Shown in pieces: positions 5,945 to 6,646 of a DNA stretch of 6,646 nt. The position numbers and the translations under genes are program-made. The first letter of the stretch is position 1. Each line of letters opens with the position of its first letter. The notes below the pieces were generated by a model, which had not been told where the DNA came from, ran no database searches, and saw nothing but the letters and a program-made list of their open reading frames with translations. Source of the stretch: Patescibacteria group bacterium (GTDB lineage Bacteria; Patescibacteriota; Minisyncoccia; Phycocordibacterales; UBA12079); the NCBI GenBank assembly GCA_018894995.1, contig JAHIOZ010000016.1:1-6646 (forward strand). Reading direction: 5' to 3'.

Positions 5945-5976
5945 CAACGAATTTTGCCTAAAAGCAAAATTCGTTG
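5945..5976. repeat. Hairpin with 13-bp arms upstream of clpB
   Basis: caacgaattttgc (5945-5957) and gcaaaattcgttg (5964-5976) are exact reverse complements with a 6-nt loop (ctaaaa). The arms share the core CGAATTTTG/AAAATTCG with the hairpin at 3129-3152 beyond the other end of clpB. It sits between the 7-bp array and the interspersed repeat. There is no T-run on either side that would make it a classical terminator. Confidence 0.75.
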
Positions 5977-6000
5977 ACGAACTGTCGGTGACAGTTCGTC
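5976..6000. repeat. Hairpin with 11-bp arms adjoining the interspersed repeat
   Basis: gacgaactgtc (5976-5986) and gacagttcgtc (5990-6000) are exact reverse complements with a 3-nt loop (ggt). It shares one base with the hairpin before it. Its right arm contains the first bases of the CGTCTCTGCGAG end motif. Confidence 0.7.
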
Positions 6001-6088
6001 TCTGCGAGTTGCCCCTCACCCGAAAAAATTTTTTAATAAATGAAATTTATTAAAAAATTTTTTCGGGTGAGGGGCAACGTGGCAGTCC
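5997..6088 (+). repeat. Interspersed repeat carrying a palindrome with 34-bp arms
   Basis: The left end CGTCTCTGCGAG (5997-6008) matches the end motif at 3166-3155 (minus) in 11 of 12 bases. The right end CGTGGCAGTCC (6078-6088) is related to CGAAGCAACCC of that copy (7 of 11 bases). Between the ends is a palindrome with 34-bp arms, 6008-6041 and 6045-6078, and a 3-nt loop (gaa). I found no mismatch in the arms. The arms consist of a GC-rich outer part (gttgcccctcacccg) and an A/T-only inner part with A6T6 tracts. It lies in the 230-bp gap between the protease-like gene and clpB. It could slow or end transcription entering clpB, but it has no terminal T-run. Confidence 0.75.
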
Positions 6089-6134
6089 ATAAACAAAAAA
6101 CGAATTTTAATTTTTAAACACAGCGGTAAAAAAA

Positions 6135-6646
6135 TTATTTTACAACAGCTGTAACCGATTCCGAATCCAAGAGTTTTTTAATATCTTCTTTGGAGATATT
6201 TATAAAAGTAAATGTATTACTTTTAGGAAGAGCACTTATCCCGATAATATCTCCATTTAAATTCAAAAGTGGAGCTCCTGGAATAATATCATCTGCAGGA
6301 ATATTTGTTTTAACTCCCCAAACAATCGTTTTAATTTCTTCCTTAACCTTTTCTTCAATTTTTACAGCACTTGTTGTATTTTCAATTTTCCCGGTCGTCT
6401 CAACAACCGGCTCCGCCTTAATATCTTCCTCGGCGAAACCGGAAACAATTCCTGTCGTAACCTCGATTGATTTTCCTCCCCTAATCGCAATCACCGATTG
6501 CCCCAATCTCAAAGAATCAGAACCGATAAAAACAGGGGCTTTGAAAATGGATTTGAAAATTCCTTCTTCAGAATCAATTGCTTTCAAATATAAAATTCGG
6601 CTGTTTTTGTCAAACGGAAAAACTTTCAAACTTACTTTTTTATCAC
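6135..6646 (-). CDS. HtrA/trypsin-fold protein, probably catalytically inactive (5' end cut off)
   Basis: The frame is open to the right edge, so the N-terminal half is missing; the TTG at 6629 is an internal Leu codon, not a start. The visible part is the second barrel of an S1C (DegP/HtrA-like) serine protease. 'SLKVFPFDKNSRILYLK' aligns with the family strand ending in 'DLAVLK'. 'LGQSVIAIRGG' matches 'LGQxVxAIG', and 'TTGIVSGF' the strand after it. 'PGAPLLNLNGDIIGIS' (6281-6234) stands where active enzymes have 'PGNSGGPLLNxxGxVIGI'. The nucleophile Ser is therefore absent, and the catalytic Asp position appears to be Arg (codon 6599-6597). An insert rich in Glu, Lys and Thr (about 6425-6330) replaces a short loop. 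There is no PDZ domain; the protein ends soon after the barrel. It may be an envelope or extracytoplasmic pseudoprotease. The upstream end, including the His, cannot be seen. Confidence 0.75.
   Translation of the reverse strand, partial: DKKVSLKVFPFDKNSRILYLKAIDSEEGIFKSIFKAPVFIGSDSLRLGQSVIAIRGGKSIEVTTGIVSGFAEEDIKAEPVVETTGKIENTTSAVKIEEKVKEEIKTIVWGVKTNIPADDIIPGAPLLNLNGDIIGISALPKSNTFTFINISKEDIKKLLDSESVTAVVK

Noticed and set aside
5945..6078. Hairpins upstream of clpB as intrinsic terminators
   Set aside because: None is followed by a T-run outside the stem on either strand. The A6T6 tracts are inside the large stem. They are better described as palindromic repeats, although an effect on transcription is possible.
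3103..6088. CRISPR array or insertion sequence
   Set aside because: The repeats are not regularly spaced with unique spacers, and no transposase or cas gene is present.
5905..6134. CIRCE/HrcA operator for clpB
   Set aside because: I looked for TTAGCACTC-N9-GAGTGCTAA and saw nothing close to it in the spacer.
6627..6629. TTG start for the protease-like gene
   Set aside because: The frame stays open upstream to the window edge, and the preceding residues continue the expected beta-strand, so this is an internal Leu codon of a truncated gene.
1..6646. Alternative genetic code with UGA as glycine, as in some CPR lineages
   Set aside because: No TGA stop is used by the five visible gene ends, but long genes stay open without any in-frame TGA and conserved glycines use GGN codons. 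The standard code explains everything.

Overview
The window looks like chromosomal DNA from a small-genome, AT-rich bacterium, most probably a member of the Candidate Phyla Radiation (Patescibacteria, Parcubacteria-like). I infer this from overall protein character: the AlkD-type protein, the tgt product with its internal insertion, the short 'MEQEILKKIEEQEKKID' membrane protein, and a degenerate trypsin-like protein. No rRNA or marker gene is present to prove it. The genetic code behaves as standard: long frames stay open without in-frame TGA, and all five visible stops are TAA or TAG.

Layout from left to right. 1-590 (minus) is the 5' part of a DNA alkylation repair (AlkD-family) gene that runs off the left edge. 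700-1944 (minus) is tgt, queuine/preQ1 tRNA-ribosyltransferase. About 200 bp of divergent promoter DNA follows. 2142-2849 (plus) is an RluF-like 23S rRNA pseudouridine synthase. 2835-3032 (minus) is a 65-residue single-membrane-segment protein that overlaps the rRNA modification gene tail to tail by 15 bp. 3202-5904 (minus) is clpB, complete, encoding the AAA+ disaggregase. 6135 to the right edge (minus) is the C-terminal part of an HtrA/trypsin-fold protein whose catalytic serine and aspartate positions appear to be lost.

The genes are mostly housekeeping functions: tRNA and rRNA modification, DNA base repair and protein disaggregation. They do not form one pathway. The two minus-strand blocks (protease-like, clpB, small protein; and tgt, alkD) are separated by gaps with their own repeats or candidate promoters, so tight operons are unlikely.

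The more unusual content is structural. (1) Palindromes lie in frame inside the alkD coding region, at two places where the protein is longer than expected for the family. (2) Degenerate tandem repeats with an exact 7-bp period occur at four gene edges; two of them supply the stop codons of tgt and clpB. (3) Two related interspersed repeats flank clpB. They share end motifs but carry different central palindromes, one with 34-bp arms. (4) Candidate -10 boxes end 6-7 bp before the ATG of alkD, tgt and rluF, which suggests leaderless transcripts; none of the four other visible starts, nor alkD, has a Shine-Dalgarno sequence. I see no phage, IS, CRISPR, tRNA or rRNA features and no clear new multi-gene system.
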